Below, one piece after another: positions 1 to 9,065 of a stretch of DNA of 64,000 nt. Position 1 is the first letter of the stretch, and every line of letters starts with the position of its first letter. The notes below the pieces were generated by a model. It saw nothing but the letters and a program-made list of their open reading frames with translations, did no database searches and had not been told where the DNA came from. The position numbers and the translations under genes are program-made. Location of the stretch: assembly GCF_014635185.1 (NCBI RefSeq), contig NZ_BMCM01000001.1, positions 1,116,001 through 1,180,000 of the forward strand, in the 5' to 3' direction. The DNA comes from Microbacterium murale. Its GTDB lineage: Bacteria > Actinomycetota > Actinomycetes > Actinomycetales > Microbacteriaceae.

Positions 1-21
1 CAACCGACTCTGACCCTCCAC

Positions 22-38
22 GGTCACCTTTGGTGACC
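22..38. promoter_or_regulatory. Perfect inverted repeat upstream of sugar ABC operon
   Basis: GGTCACC and GGTGACC form perfect 7-base arms around a TTT spacer, 25 bases before the start of the binding-protein gene. The symmetry and position suit an operator for the acid-sugar operon. The cognate regulator is not identified; a short hairpin in the leader is the alternative. Confidence 0.5.
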
Positions 39-63
39 TGACACCCGAGAGAAAACCGAGACT

Positions 64-1374
64 ATGAAATCAAAGAAGATTATCGGAGCAACACTGGCCG
101 TGACGACCCTCGCGGCACTTCTCACCTCGTGCGCCGGCGGCGATGGCGCGGGAGACAGCGGATCGACCACATTGACGTTCTGGGACGGCAACGCCATTCC
201 AGAACGGACCGAGGTGTGGAAGTCGATTATCGCTGATTTCGAGGAAACGAACCCGGACATCTCGATCGACTATGTCGGCCTACCACAGGACTCGTCGGGG
301 CAGAAGTTCGACAACGCGATCGCCACCGGCTCTGCGCCGGATATCGGAGTGGTGCCGCGGGGCGACGTTGCCAGCTACCAAGCTCAGGGCGGCCTCACAC
401 CCCTGGACGACTATCTTGCTGACAGCGATCTCGCGGACCAGATCACTCCGGACTATCTTGATCAGACGAGGGCCGCCTCCACCGATGGCAAGCTCTATGC
501 ACTGCCGACGCACGCCCTCGTCGACACGATCTGGTACCGCCCTGAGCTGTTCGATGCTGCCGGCGTCACGCCGCCGGACACGTGGGATGAGTTCTACGAT
601 GCGGCCGCTGCGATCACAGACGCCTCGGCCGGCCGCTTCGGGTTCACTATTCGAGGTGGAGAGGGCGGCGGCTACCAGTTGCTTGCCGATCTGTATTCGG
701 CATCGGGGATTGACGAGTTCTTCGACAAAGACGGCAAGAGCACACTAAACGACCCGAAGAATCTTGATGCGCTCGAGAAGCTCATCGCGCTATATGGCAA
801 GGACACGCCCGAAGCCGACGTCACGAACCCCTACCCCCAGATGCTCGCGCAGTTCCAGGGCGGGCAGATCGCGATGATGCAGCACAACATCGGGTCCTAC
901 CCGACGCTCATGAAGACGTTTGATGATTCACAGGTGAAGGCACTTCCATTGCCGCGCCCAGCAGCCGGCGAGGGCCATGTGGCGGTGTCCGGTCTCCTGC
1001 CGAGCATCGCGATCTACGACCCCGAGCACGCCGATGCGTCGTGGAAGTTCCTTGAATTCGTGATGCAGGCCGACAACGACAGTGCGCTCGCGGAGACCGC
1101 TGCGGGCATCCCGGCAAACATCGAGGCTCAGAGCGCTGATTGGGTGCAGGTGCAACCTGCCATCCAGATGGGCCTCGGCCTCATCAACGACCCTGAGACC
1201 GTGACTGTCGTCGCTCCGACTTATCTGCCGGAGTGGGCAGGGATCATCAAGACAGACGTTGAGCCGTTGTTCCAGAAGGTGCTCCTTGGTGAAGCCGAGC
1301 CGGCCGAGCTGCTGGACACCTGGGCTGGCCTTATCGATGAGGCCCAGGCGAAGTACGAGGAGCGAACCTCCTGA
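64..1374 (+). CDS. Carbohydrate ABC transporter substrate-binding lipoprotein
   Basis: Extracellular solute-binding protein, family 1 (MalE-like), 436 residues, which captures a sugar or sugar derivative outside the membrane. The N-terminus is a lipoprotein signal: basic MKSKK, a hydrophobic stretch, then lipobox LTSC with the acylated cysteine at residue 23. The mature part begins with 'LTFWDGN', typical of this family. It is first in an operon with two permeases, whose first start codon overlaps its stop (ATGA). The neighbouring SGNH hydrolase and enolase-superfamily dehydratase suggest the ligand is a sugar acid or an esterified sugar. The ligand itself cannot be read from the sequence. 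Confidence 0.93.
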   Translation: MKSKKIIGATLAVTTLAALLTSCAGGDGAGDSGSTTLTFWDGNAIPERTEVWKSIIADFEETNPDISIDYVGLPQDSSGQKFDNAIATGSAPDIGVVPRGDVASYQAQGGLTPLDDYLADSDLADQITPDYLDQTRAASTDGKLYALPTHALVDTIWYRPELFDAAGVTPPDTWDEFYDAAAAITDASAGRFGFTIRGGEGGGYQLLADLYSASGIDEFFDKDGKSTLNDPKNLDALEKLIALYGKDTPEADVTNPYPQMLAQFQGGQIAMMQHNIGSYPTLMKTFDDSQVKALPLPRPAAGEGHVAVSGLLPSIAIYDPEHADASWKFLEFVMQADNDSALAETAAGIPANIEAQSADWVQVQPAIQMGLGLINDPETVTVVAPTYLPEWAGIIKTDVEPLFQKVLLGEAEPAELLDTWAGLIDEAQAKYEERTS

Positions 1375-2327
1375 TGACCGCCGCATTGGAAACCCGGCCG
1401 GCGTCGGCCGGCCGGGTGGGTAGACCGCCCGAACGGCCACCGCGGAGGAAGCGAAAAGGCCGCCTGACGCCGTACATGCTGCTCGCTCCTACCGCTGTTC
1501 TGATCGCCGTCTTCCTGGTGTATCCGGTGGGCAGCGTGTTCTACTACAGCCTGCAGAAGTACAACATCACCCAGCCCTACGACAACGGATTCGTGGGCTT
1601 CGATAACTTCGTCAAGATCTGGAGCGACCCCACCTTCTGGAGCAGCCTTCGCTTCACAGGTCAGTGGGTTGTGGTGGAAGTCGGCCTCCAACTCATCTTC
1701 GGCCTAATCCTCGCGCTCGTGGTGAACGAGACATTCAAGGGTCGCGGCATCGCCAGAGCCCTCTCCTTCGCCCCCTGGGCGGTTTCAGGGGTACTGACCA
1801 CGACACTCTGGTTGCTCATCTACAACCCGATCTCCGGGTTCAGCAAGTACTTCGCAGACTGGGGCCTGGTGCCCTACGGCACGAGCATCCTTTCGAGCGG
1901 CGACGGTGCGTTCTGGGGAGCAGTCATCGCTGAGCTCTGGAAGGGCATTCCCTTCTTCGCGATCCTCATCCTTGCGGATCTGCAATCGGCCTCGCCCGAA
2001 CTGTATGAGGCGGCGAAGGTGGATGGAGCCAACCGTGTGCAGCGCTTCTTCTATGTCACGCTGCCGCACATCAAGAACGCCATCATCCTGACGACTCTGC
2101 TCAGGGCCGTGTGGGAGTTCAACAACGTCGATCTGCTCTATACGTTGACGGGCGGTGGTCCCGGCGGTTCCACGACGACGTTGCCGTTGTATGTCGCCGA
2201 TACCGCGGTCGACGCGAAGGAATTCGGCTATGGCTCGGCGCTCACTGTCGTGGCATTCTTCATCCTGCTGATCTTCTCGGCGGTCTATCTCCTCGCCAGC
2301 CGCGCCGGAAAGGACCTCGAGAAATGA
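1374..2327 (+). CDS. Carbohydrate ABC transporter permease, MalF/UgpA type
   Basis: Inner-membrane permease of the CUT1 sugar-importer family, 317 residues. After a basic cytoplasmic N-terminus it has about six hydrophobic segments. The cytoplasmic EAA loop near residues 210-230 (EAAKVDGANRVQRFFYVTLP) is where the ATPase docks. The gene overlaps its neighbours by 4 bases on each side, so it is translationally coupled to the binding protein and the second permease. No ATPase gene follows; in actinobacteria such importers usually share one MsiK-type ATPase encoded elsewhere. Confidence 0.93.
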   Translation: MTAALETRPASAGRVGRPPERPPRRKRKGRLTPYMLLAPTAVLIAVFLVYPVGSVFYYSLQKYNITQPYDNGFVGFDNFVKIWSDPTFWSSLRFTGQWVVVEVGLQLIFGLILALVVNETFKGRGIARALSFAPWAVSGVLTTTLWLLIYNPISGFSKYFADWGLVPYGTSILSSGDGAFWGAVIAELWKGIPFFAILILADLQSASPELYEAAKVDGANRVQRFFYVTLPHIKNAIILTTLLRAVWEFNNVDLLYTLTGGGPGGSTTTLPLYVADTAVDAKEFGYGSALTVVAFFILLIFSAVYLLASRAGKDLEK

Positions 2328-3226
2328 CCGTTGTGGATCTTCACACCAGCGAGGGCGACCTCGGCGCTGCGTCCGTCGTCGACGATCGTCCCGGTCGACG
2401 GGCACTGAGGAAGCGTCGCGACCCCGTTCGTTCGATTCTCATCTTCGTGCCGCTCGGCGTGCTGCTGCTGTTCACGCTGGTGCCGTTGTACTGGCTCGTG
2501 CTCTTCGCGTTCCGTGAGAGCGGCTCGACGGCGCTCCTTCCCATCCCTTTCACCTTCGACAATTTTGTGACGGTGTGGACCGGATCGGGCTTCGGCGTCT
2601 TCTTCATCAACAGCGTTGCAGTCGCGGCTGCGGGCCTCGTGATCACCACGATCCTGTCGGTGCTCGGCGGGTACGCCATCGCCCGCTACCGCTTCCGTGG
2701 CAAAGTCGCGCTGATGGTCGTGCTGCTGTGCACGCAGTTCGTGCCGGGCGCCATGATGCTCATCCCGCTGTTCCAGGTGTTGAATTCGCTCCAACTGATC
2801 AACAGTCTCTGGGGCCTCATTCTCGTCAACGCAGTTTTCGAGCTCCCGCTCAGCATCATCCTGATGGCCGGGTTCATTCGCAATGTGCCGATTGAACTAG
2901 AAGAAGCCGCCTGGATGGACGGCTGCGGGCGGTTCCGTGCATTCCTTGCCGTTGTGCTGCCTCTGCTGCGCCCAGCGATCGTAGCCATCGGTTCCTTCGC
3001 GTTCATCGGTGCGTGGAACAACTTCCTCTTCGCCTTGATGTTCTTGAACGAACAAAAGCTGTTCACGATCCCCGTGGGTCTGAACTACCTGATCGGTGAG
3101 TATGGAGTCGACTTCGGAGCGCTCGCCGCCGGCGGAATCATCGCCATCGTGCCAGTCGTCGTTGTGTTCGCTTTCGTGCAGAAGTTCCTCGTCCAGGGAT
3201 TGAGTGCGGGTGCTGTCAAGGGCTGA
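2324..3226 (+). CDS. Carbohydrate ABC transporter permease, MalG/UgpE type
   Basis: Second permease of the importer, 300 residues from the ATG that overlaps the stop of the previous gene. A longer in-frame reading back to 2111 would run antiparallel to conserved permease sequence and is unlikely. About six membrane segments are visible. The EAA loop near residues 190-210 (EEAAWMDGCGRFRAFLAVVL) and the family-typical C-terminus 'LSAGAVKG' identify the MalG type. It pairs with the MalF-type permease to form the membrane channel. Confidence 0.92.
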   Translation: MTVVDLHTSEGDLGAASVVDDRPGRRALRKRRDPVRSILIFVPLGVLLLFTLVPLYWLVLFAFRESGSTALLPIPFTFDNFVTVWTGSGFGVFFINSVAVAAAGLVITTILSVLGGYAIARYRFRGKVALMVVLLCTQFVPGAMMLIPLFQVLNSLQLINSLWGLILVNAVFELPLSIILMAGFIRNVPIELEEAAWMDGCGRFRAFLAVVLPLLRPAIVAIGSFAFIGAWNNFLFALMFLNEQKLFTIPVGLNYLIGEYGVDFGALAAGGIIAIVPVVVVFAFVQKFLVQGLSAGAVKG

Positions 3227-3230
3227 GGTG

Positions 3231-4286
3231 ATGGTGCTTGCGAGCGACGACGACCGACTCGGCTGGAGCGGTGTCGACTCCGTCGTGCGCGAGGGGGAGT
3301 GGTCGCAGCCGTGGCGGGTCGACGACGACGCCTGGTTGCGTCGGATTCCCCTCCTGCGCGAGCGTGCGGGTATGCCGGCAGGCGTGCGATGGGAGATGAT
3401 CCTCGCTGACGTCTCGGAACTGAGTTTCGAGGTCGAAGTCGACGATCTCACTCCTGACGAATGCTCACCCATCGACGTCCAAAAACAGGGGGAGCCGCTG
3501 CTCCGCATCCCGCTTCGGGTCGGGATCAATCGCATTGCGATTCAGCTCGAGGGGATCGAGCGACTGACTGTGTGGTGGCCGCAATATGGCACGGTGCGAG
3601 TGGGCAGCGTGCACGTGAGCGCGGCCGGCCGGGCGAAGGCGCTGGTGCGCGCGGCGGACTCCGTTGGCACACCGCGCTGGACCGCTTATGGCAGTTCCAT
3701 TACACAGTGCCGCACCGCGCCAGGCCCGACAGAGACCTGGCCGGCTCTGGTGGCGTCGAACCTCGGCTGGGATCTTCTCTGTCTCGGATTCGGCGGGCAG
3801 GCCCATCTCGATCAGGTCGTAGCCCGATCCATCCGGGATGCTCCGGCTGACATCATCACGCTCTGCGTCGGCGTCAACATCCAGGGTGCCGCTTCGCTAT
3901 CGGCGCGCACACTCGGTTCTTCGCTCGCGGAATTCATCCGCACCATTTGCGATGGACAACCGCTCACGCCGATCGTGGTGATCAGTCCGATCTGCTGCCC
4001 TGATCGCGATTCCACCCCTAACGCTGTCGGCCTGACGCTCGGCGCGACGCGGGCTATCGTGAACTCCATCGTCGAGGACCTTCAGGATGAGGGCGACATG
4101 CACTTAGGTGTGGTCGATGGGCTCACTGTTCTTGGTTCTGCCGATGCGTCCCTCCTTGCTGATGGATTGCACCCAGACCCTGGGGGCTACCGGCTGATGG
4201 CGGAGCGACTCGCTCCTATCCTCGACCGAGAGCGCCGGGTACTGAACGCTCTGACCGATTCCTCTGCCGAAAGGATCATGCATTGA
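3231..4286 (+). CDS. SGNH/GDSL-type hydrolase (esterase)
   Basis: Predicted carbohydrate or acyl esterase of the SGNH fold, 351 residues. An N-terminal beta-rich region of about 140 residues precedes the hydrolase domain. Block I reads GSSIT (catalytic Ser near residue 156), block II has FGGQ, block III has GVNIQG with the conserved Asn, and block V reads DGLHPDPGGY (Asp 311, His 314). There is no signal peptide, so it should act in the cytoplasm, perhaps removing an acyl or methyl group from the imported sugar. I chose ATG 3231 because AAGGG lies 8 bases upstream; GTG 3204 is an in-frame alternative overlapping the permease. Confidence 0.85.
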   Translation: MVLASDDDRLGWSGVDSVVREGEWSQPWRVDDDAWLRRIPLLRERAGMPAGVRWEMILADVSELSFEVEVDDLTPDECSPIDVQKQGEPLLRIPLRVGINRIAIQLEGIERLTVWWPQYGTVRVGSVHVSAAGRAKALVRAADSVGTPRWTAYGSSITQCRTAPGPTETWPALVASNLGWDLLCLGFGGQAHLDQVVARSIRDAPADIITLCVGVNIQGAASLSARTLGSSLAEFIRTICDGQPLTPIVVISPICCPDRDSTPNAVGLTLGATRAIVNSIVEDLQDEGDMHLGVVDGLTVLGSADASLLADGLHPDPGGYRLMAERLAPILDRERRVLNALTDSSAERIMH

Positions 4287-5449
4287 CTGACGCAACGATC
4301 GACACTGTGACCATCACGATGTTCGACACACTCGCTCGTACATTTCGGGACTCTCACGGACACGATCATCCGAGTGAAGAACCGTTCGCAGTGGTAGCTG
4401 CGCTTTTGACCATCGTCGATTCGGACGGCGCATCCGGTCACACGATTGTGCAGGGCGACTACCTGCGCGAGTCCGTCGTGACGGACTATGTGCGCCCCGC
4501 GCTCGTGGGGCGCGATCCGCTCCGTCGCGAACGCATCTGGCATGACCTATACCTCGCACAGCGCGGCTCTTACGGCCGGTTGCATGACCGGGCGCTCACT
4601 TTCGTCGACCAGGCACTCTGGGATCTCGCAGGTCGGAAACTCGGGGTCCCTGTCTGGAAACTCGTAGGCGGATACCGCGACAGTGTGCCCGCCTACGCCA
4701 GCACGATGTGCGGCGATGAGGTTCCTGGCGGTCTCAGCAGCCCAGACGACTACGCCGCCTTTGCGGTATCGCTCGTGGAAAAGGGATACAAGGGCGTCAA
4801 GCTGCACACTTGGATGCCTCCCGTGTCGTTCGCTCCCGACGCCAAGATCGACATCCGGGCATGCGCGGCGGTCCGCGAGGCTGTAGGGCCCGACATCGCA
4901 CTCATGCTCGACAGCAACCACTGGTACAGCCGGAGTGACGCTCTGTACCTGGCGCGCGAGCTGGAGAAGCTCGACTTCGCATGGATGGAGGAGCCGATGG
5001 ACGAGTATTCGATGTCGTCGTACAAGTGGCTGCAGGCTCGGACAGACATGGCGATCGCCGGCCCCGAGAGCGTCGAGGGCAAGTTCCGTTCACGGGCAGA
5101 GTGGGCGGCGTCAGGCGCAGTCGACATGTTGCGGATCGGAGTGGGGAGCGCGGGCGGAATTACTCCGGCGTTGAAGGTATGCAGCCTGGCTGACGCCTTC
5201 GGAATGGACTGCGAGATCCACGGAGGCGGGCCAGGAAACCTGGCGGTTCTCGCTGGTTCGCACAACTCCCGGTGGTACGAGGCAGGACTGCTGCACCCGC
5301 ACTTGGACTCGGTGACCCCGGCACCGCACTTGTTGTCGGTGATCGATGCGATCGACGCTGATGGTCTCGTGCACATGCCGACCGAACCGGGCCTTGGTGA
5401 GAGTATCGATCTCGAGTACATCGCAGCACATGTGAGGGACGAGCGATGA
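4283..5449 (+). CDS. Enolase-superfamily (mandelate racemase/MLE) protein 1
   Basis: Sugar-acid dehydratase or racemase-like enzyme, 388 residues. The start is TTG, overlapping the previous stop, with AAGGA 7 bases upstream. Metal ligands are visible as D210 (LDSN), E236/E237 (MEEP) and E262 (GPES). A possible His-Asp dyad is D281 (VDMLRIG) and H313 (CEIHGGG). The second-strand motif reads K173-L-H175 instead of the common K-x-K, an altered base pair that should matter for substrate. The position between an esterase and an aldehyde dehydrogenase suggests dehydration of an aldonate to a 2-keto-3-deoxy acid. The substrate is not assigned. Confidence 0.88.
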   Translation: MTDATIDTVTITMFDTLARTFRDSHGHDHPSEEPFAVVAALLTIVDSDGASGHTIVQGDYLRESVVTDYVRPALVGRDPLRRERIWHDLYLAQRGSYGRLHDRALTFVDQALWDLAGRKLGVPVWKLVGGYRDSVPAYASTMCGDEVPGGLSSPDDYAAFAVSLVEKGYKGVKLHTWMPPVSFAPDAKIDIRACAAVREAVGPDIALMLDSNHWYSRSDALYLARELEKLDFAWMEEPMDEYSMSSYKWLQARTDMAIAGPESVEGKFRSRAEWAASGAVDMLRIGVGSAGGITPALKVCSLADAFGMDCEIHGGGPGNLAVLAGSHNSRWYEAGLLHPHLDSVTPAPHLLSVIDAIDADGLVHMPTEPGLGESIDLEYIAAHVRDER

Positions 5450-6969
5450 CTGGCGTGAGTAGCGCCACCGATGCCCGCCTGCACGAAGTGGTTACGGCCT
5501 CACGATGGCTGGCGGCGACCTCCCTCGCGGAACGAGCGACCATCCTGCGAGAGATCGCCGTTGATCTTGATGAGCGGGCTGCGGAGATCGTCGCTGTTGC
5601 CGCCGAAGAATCGCTGCTGCCGATCGACCGCCTGCGCGGCGAACAGACACGGACCGTCAACCAGCTCCGGCTCTACGCCGACGTGATCGAAGAGGGAAGT
5701 TGGCTCGACGCGTCAATCACTCACGCGAAGCCGGACGCGTCGCCACCAGTGCAGGATCATCGGCGGGCAAACGTTCCTCTCGGTCCTGTGATCGTCTTCG
5801 CGGCGAGCAACTTCCCGCTGGCGTTCGGGATCGTGGGAACGGATACTGCGTCAGCTCTGGCTGCGGGGTGCGCTGTGGTTGCGAAGGGTCATCCTGGACA
5901 TCCGCGCCTGGCTGTCTTGTTAGCTGGGATTGTTCAGGCTTCGTTGGCACGGCAGCGGGTTCCGGATGCGGCCTTCACCCTGCTGGACGCGGATGAGGCC
6001 GTGGCTGTGTTGGGCGACGCGCGGATCACGGCGGGCTCGTTCACCGGCTCGATCGGTGGGGGTACGGCACTCAAGCGGATCGCCGAAAGTCGAGAGGTGC
6101 CAATACCGTTCTATGCCGAGATGGGCAGCGTGAACCCCGTCATAGTCACAGCGGCGGCATGGCGGAATCGTCGAACAGAGATTCTCTCTGGCCTGGTCGA
6201 CTCGATGACGGTGAGCAACGGTCAGTTGTGCACGAGTCCAGGTGTGTTGTTCGTTCCTGATGTGGCGTTGTCGCCGGAAGAGCTCGCTGGCTTCACCCGC
6301 GACACTTCGGCCGGCTCATTGCTCACCGATTCCATCGCCGACGGGTTCCGTGCCGGTGTGTGTGGACTGTCGGAGACCGCCGGTGTCGAGGCGGCAGGTG
6401 CACTTGTCGTAGTTGAGGGGCGATCCGCGCAGCCAGTGCTCTGGGTCACGGATGCATCGATTGTCGAAGCGTCGCCGGACGCGCTGGAAGAGCGGTTCGG
6501 TCCGTCATCGGTGGTGGTGCGCTACGACTCGCAGAGCCAGGTGCTTCGCGTGCTGGCGGGGATGGATGGGCAGCTCACCGCCTCGATCTTCGCTGAGCCC
6601 GAGGAAGAAATCGGCCCGCTGGTGCAGGTCTTGGCCAGCAAAGCGGGCAGGGTTCTGCTGAACGCGTGGCCCACAGGAGTGGCTGTGTCTTGGTCGATGC
6701 ATCACGGTGGGCCCTGGCCGGCGAGCTCGTCAGCGCAGTTCGGATCGGTCGGCGCTGAGGCAATCGACCGCTTCACTCGCGCAGTCACCTATCAGAACTT
6801 CGCCGACGATCTTTTGCCGTTGCCACTGCGCGAGGACAACCCGTTGCGCATTCCCCGCCGAATCGACGGAGTGGTCACGCTGGTCGAAGAACCAGTCTGC
6901 CGCAGCACCATGCCGCGCAGCGAGACGAGTGGGTTCGCATCTGAGATGGGGAGTCCGTTGAGCCGTTGA
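5446..6969 (+). CDS. Aldehyde dehydrogenase, alpha-ketoglutarate semialdehyde type
   Basis: NAD(P)-dependent aldehyde dehydrogenase of the 2,5-dioxovalerate dehydrogenase subfamily, 507 residues. Motifs: SNFPLAFG at 121-128, FTGS at 199-202, general base in AEMGS (E225), nucleophile C262 in NGQLCTSPG. This subfamily oxidises alpha-ketoglutarate semialdehyde, the last step of non-phosphorylating pentonate and hexarate pathways, which fits the neighbouring dehydratases. Oddity: about the last 24 residues are encoded by sequence matching the antisense of the amidohydrolase at 15872-17509, so the native C-terminus was replaced when a pseudogene fragment became joined here. The family's own end would be near '..PRRIDG'. 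Residues before the tail look intact, so activity is plausible. Confidence 0.88.
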   Translation: MTGVSSATDARLHEVVTASRWLAATSLAERATILREIAVDLDERAAEIVAVAAEESLLPIDRLRGEQTRTVNQLRLYADVIEEGSWLDASITHAKPDASPPVQDHRRANVPLGPVIVFAASNFPLAFGIVGTDTASALAAGCAVVAKGHPGHPRLAVLLAGIVQASLARQRVPDAAFTLLDADEAVAVLGDARITAGSFTGSIGGGTALKRIAESREVPIPFYAEMGSVNPVIVTAAAWRNRRTEILSGLVDSMTVSNGQLCTSPGVLFVPDVALSPEELAGFTRDTSAGSLLTDSIADGFRAGVCGLSETAGVEAAGALVVVEGRSAQPVLWVTDASIVEASPDALEERFGPSSVVVRYDSQSQVLRVLAGMDGQLTASIFAEPEEEIGPLVQVLASKAGRVLLNAWPTGVAVSWSMHHGGPWPASSSAQFGSVGAEAIDRFTRAVTYQNFADDLLPLPLREDNPLRIPRRIDGVVTLVEEPVCRSTMPRSETSGFASEMGSPLSR

Positions 6970-7249
6970 GCCGTTGAGCACGTTCCCGGCATCCGCCAGC
7001 GACTTCACCCGGTAGATGTCATCGCGACGATCCTCTGCCACATCGGCGTCGCTCGCCAGCGCGACGTGCTCGATGCGGTGACGCACGTCGGGCCGCGGCG
7101 CGATGCGCCTCCTTGACAGCATCCAGCACGTGGGTGATCGCGCGGTCGCCGATCGCGTGCGTGGCGACCGTCCACCCTGCGCGTTGTGCGCCGACGATGT
7201 AGTCGCGTAGTTGGGAAGGGGCATGCAGCGGCACACCGAAGTTGTCGGC
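6895..7249 (-). pseudogene. Remnant of YtcJ-type amidohydrolase, duplicate of 16119-16555
   Basis: The minus strand encodes pieces nearly identical to the middle of the intact amidohydrolase at 15872-17509: ADNFGV, SQLRDYIVGA, RAGWTVATHAIGDRAI and DIYRVKSLADAG. The reading frame shifts after HVLDAVKEA. A stretch of about 29 codons, following DADV in the intact gene, is missing. There is another shift after LNGST. Neither end of the gene is present. The fragment sits between two convergent genes, and its left part overlaps the end of the aldehyde dehydrogenase. It is a decayed copy, not a functional gene. Confidence 0.93.
6955..6978. repeat. Three tandem copies of an 8-base unit
   Basis: CCGTTGAG occurs three times head to tail, where the intact amidohydrolase has it once. 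The expansion lies inside the pseudogene remnant and creates the stop codon now used by the aldehyde dehydrogenase. It looks like replication slippage. Confidence 0.85.
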
Positions 7250-7260
7250 CAACTCCCTGA

Positions 7261-8406
7261 CTACTGATGTCTCAGTACCACGCCGTCCGACCACACCTGC
7301 CGCGTGTATGAGCGGCATTGCGATTCGATGAGGTCCCAATCCAGCTCGGCTCCGATGCCGAGACCCTGCGGCACGTGGATGGTGCCTTGATCATCGATCG
7401 GCAGGCTGCCCCGCATCGGAAGCTGGTAGTTCTCCTCTGGCACGAAGTACTCGAAGTACTCGCAGTTGCGGATTGCGCAACTGACGTGCAGGTTGACCAC
7501 ATCCATGTAGTTCATCGTCGTGGTGTGCAACTCGCAGTTGAGTCCGAACCCCTCCGCCATGTGCGCAATCTTCAGCGTGCCCGTGATCCCTGCTTTCCAG
7601 CTCACGTCGGCGCGCACGATGTCGGCGGCGCGCTGCGCAATCGTCTGCGCGACCCCCCAGTGGGCTCCGCGCGTGGTCTCGGTCGCGGCGACGGGGATGT
7701 CGAGTACGCGGCATAGCTCCTGATACTTGTACAGTTCGAAGTCGCGGAAAGGCTCTTCGAACCAGTGGTAGTCGAGCTGCTCGAGTTCGCGCCCCACCCG
7801 GATCGCCTGATCCAAGGTGTATTCGGCTACCGGATCGGTCATCAGCACTTGTTCGGCGCCGAGTTCCTCACGCAGGCGACGGTGCACCTCCCGGTCGACG
7901 TCGACGGGGCCGGGCGGGTGGGCCTTATAGGCATGGATGCCGCGATCGCGGTAGTGCTTCGCCTCATCGACGTAGTCCTGCACTGTGGCATGGAAATTGC
8001 CGCTCGCATAGACCGGCAGACTCTCGCGGTATGCCCCGATGAACTTGTAGAGCGGAAGGCCCGCTTCGCGTGATGCCATGTCCCAGAGTGCGACGTCGAT
8101 CGGTCCGGGTAGATACACCGGGAAGAACGTGAGGTGTCGGTCAATCGTCCAGAATTCATGCCAGATGCTCTCGCGGTCGTGTGGGCTTCTACCGAGCACG
8201 ACAGGGGCGATGTTGTCGAGCAGATAGCCTTCGGTGACTTGCCCGCTTCTTGCTGCCAGACATGTCGCAACACCCTGGATGCCGTTGTCCGCGGTGAGGC
8301 GCACAACGATGACATCCCAATCCATTTTCGATGAGCCGGTGCGCTTCGCGTCGAACAGCTCTTGGCCGCGGGAGACCCACCAGGTCTCCATCTCGGTGAT
8401 GATCAT
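7261..8406 (-). CDS. Enolase-superfamily (mandelate racemase/MLE) protein 2
   Basis: Second enolase-superfamily enzyme, 381 residues, minus strand. Metal ligands: D191 (MTDPV), E217/E218 (FEEPF) and E243 (ATET). A possible base is H294 (CELHTT), with D262 or D267 as dyad partner. As in protein 1 the second-strand motif is K-x-H (K161-A-H163), so these two share an active-site variant that protein 3 lacks. It overlaps the GntR-family regulator gene by 4 bases and is cotranscribed with it. Probably an acid-sugar dehydratase; substrate unknown. Confidence 0.87.
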   Translation of the reverse strand: MIITEMETWWVSRGQELFDAKRTGSSKMDWDVIVVRLTADNGIQGVATCLAARSGQVTEGYLLDNIAPVVLGRSPHDRESIWHEFWTIDRHLTFFPVYLPGPIDVALWDMASREAGLPLYKFIGAYRESLPVYASGNFHATVQDYVDEAKHYRDRGIHAYKAHPPGPVDVDREVHRRLREELGAEQVLMTDPVAEYTLDQAIRVGRELEQLDYHWFEEPFRDFELYKYQELCRVLDIPVAATETTRGAHWGVAQTIAQRAADIVRADVSWKAGITGTLKIAHMAEGFGLNCELHTTTMNYMDVVNLHVSCAIRNCEYFEYFVPEENYQLPMRGSLPIDDQGTIHVPQGLGIGAELDWDLIESQCRSYTRQVWSDGVVLRHQ

Positions 8407-9065
8407 GCGCTGGTGTCCTCGTTGCGTTCACGCACGGCGTTGAGCGAGACGATCAGCGAGTGGTTGATGTGGAAGATCAGGGCGTCTTTCGCTTCCTGTT
8501 CGTTTTCCCGCAAGAGCGCCTCGACCACGGCGAGATGCTCGGGGTTGTTCTGCTCCGGGTGTGAGGCACCAGTGACGAGCGCATACATGGCCAGGCGGAA
8601 CACGTGCGACATGAGCTCAGCGTGGATGCGGCTCATGGTCTCGTTCTCCGCGATCGAGACCAGGAACGTGTGAAAGGCGATGTCGAGTTCGTAGTGTTCG
8701 ACGATGTCGGAGATGCTCGTCTCGCGGAAACGCCGCGCGAAGTCGAGCAGATCGCTCTTGGAATACATCGAGACGTACGAGGACATGACGGCCGGTTCCA
8801 ACAGCTTGCGCAGCTGATAGACGTCGTTGATCGACTTCTCTGTGAAGGGTGTGATCCGCATGCCCTTGCGGGGGAAGATCTCGACGAGACCGTCGCGCTG
8901 GAGTGCGAGCAGAGCTTCACGCAATGGAGTGCGGCCATAGCCGTGTTCGTCCATCAGCTGCTTCTCGTTCAAGTCGGAGCCGGGAAGCAGATCGCACGTC
9001 TGGATGCGATCTCGTAGAGCTTGATATATCTGACTGGACAAGCCTGCGGGTGTCGTCTCTCCCAC
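8403..9065 (-). CDS. GntR-family regulator, FadR subfamily (FCD domain)
   Basis: Transcription regulator of about 220 residues. An N-terminal winged helix (SSQIYQALRDRI, then YGRTPLREALLALQRDGLVEI) is followed by an all-helical FCD ligand domain with the metal-binding His residues expected of the family. FCD regulators typically sense organic acids such as uronates and gluconate. It is divergent from enolase-superfamily gene 3 and in one transcript with gene 2, so it likely controls this acid-sugar cluster. GTG 9065 has GGGAGG 6 bases upstream and is preferred; ATG 9092 is an alternative with no clear ribosome site. Confidence 0.88.
   Translation of the reverse strand: MGETTPAGLSSQIYQALRDRIQTCDLLPGSDLNEKQLMDEHGYGRTPLREALLALQRDGLVEIFPRKGMRITPFTEKSINDVYQLRKLLEPAVMSSYVSMYSKSDLLDFARRFRETSISDIVEHYELDIAFHTFLVSIAENETMSRIHAELMSHVFRLAMYALVTGASHPEQNNPEHLAVVEALLRENEQEAKDALIFHINHSLIVSLNAVRERNEDTSA

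Noticed and set aside
6955-6978. Tandem 8-base units as a phase-variable switch of the aldehyde dehydrogenase
   Set aside because: The repeats lie at the extreme end of the frame inside a pseudogene-derived tail; slippage would only alter a few terminal residues, so a switch is unlikely.
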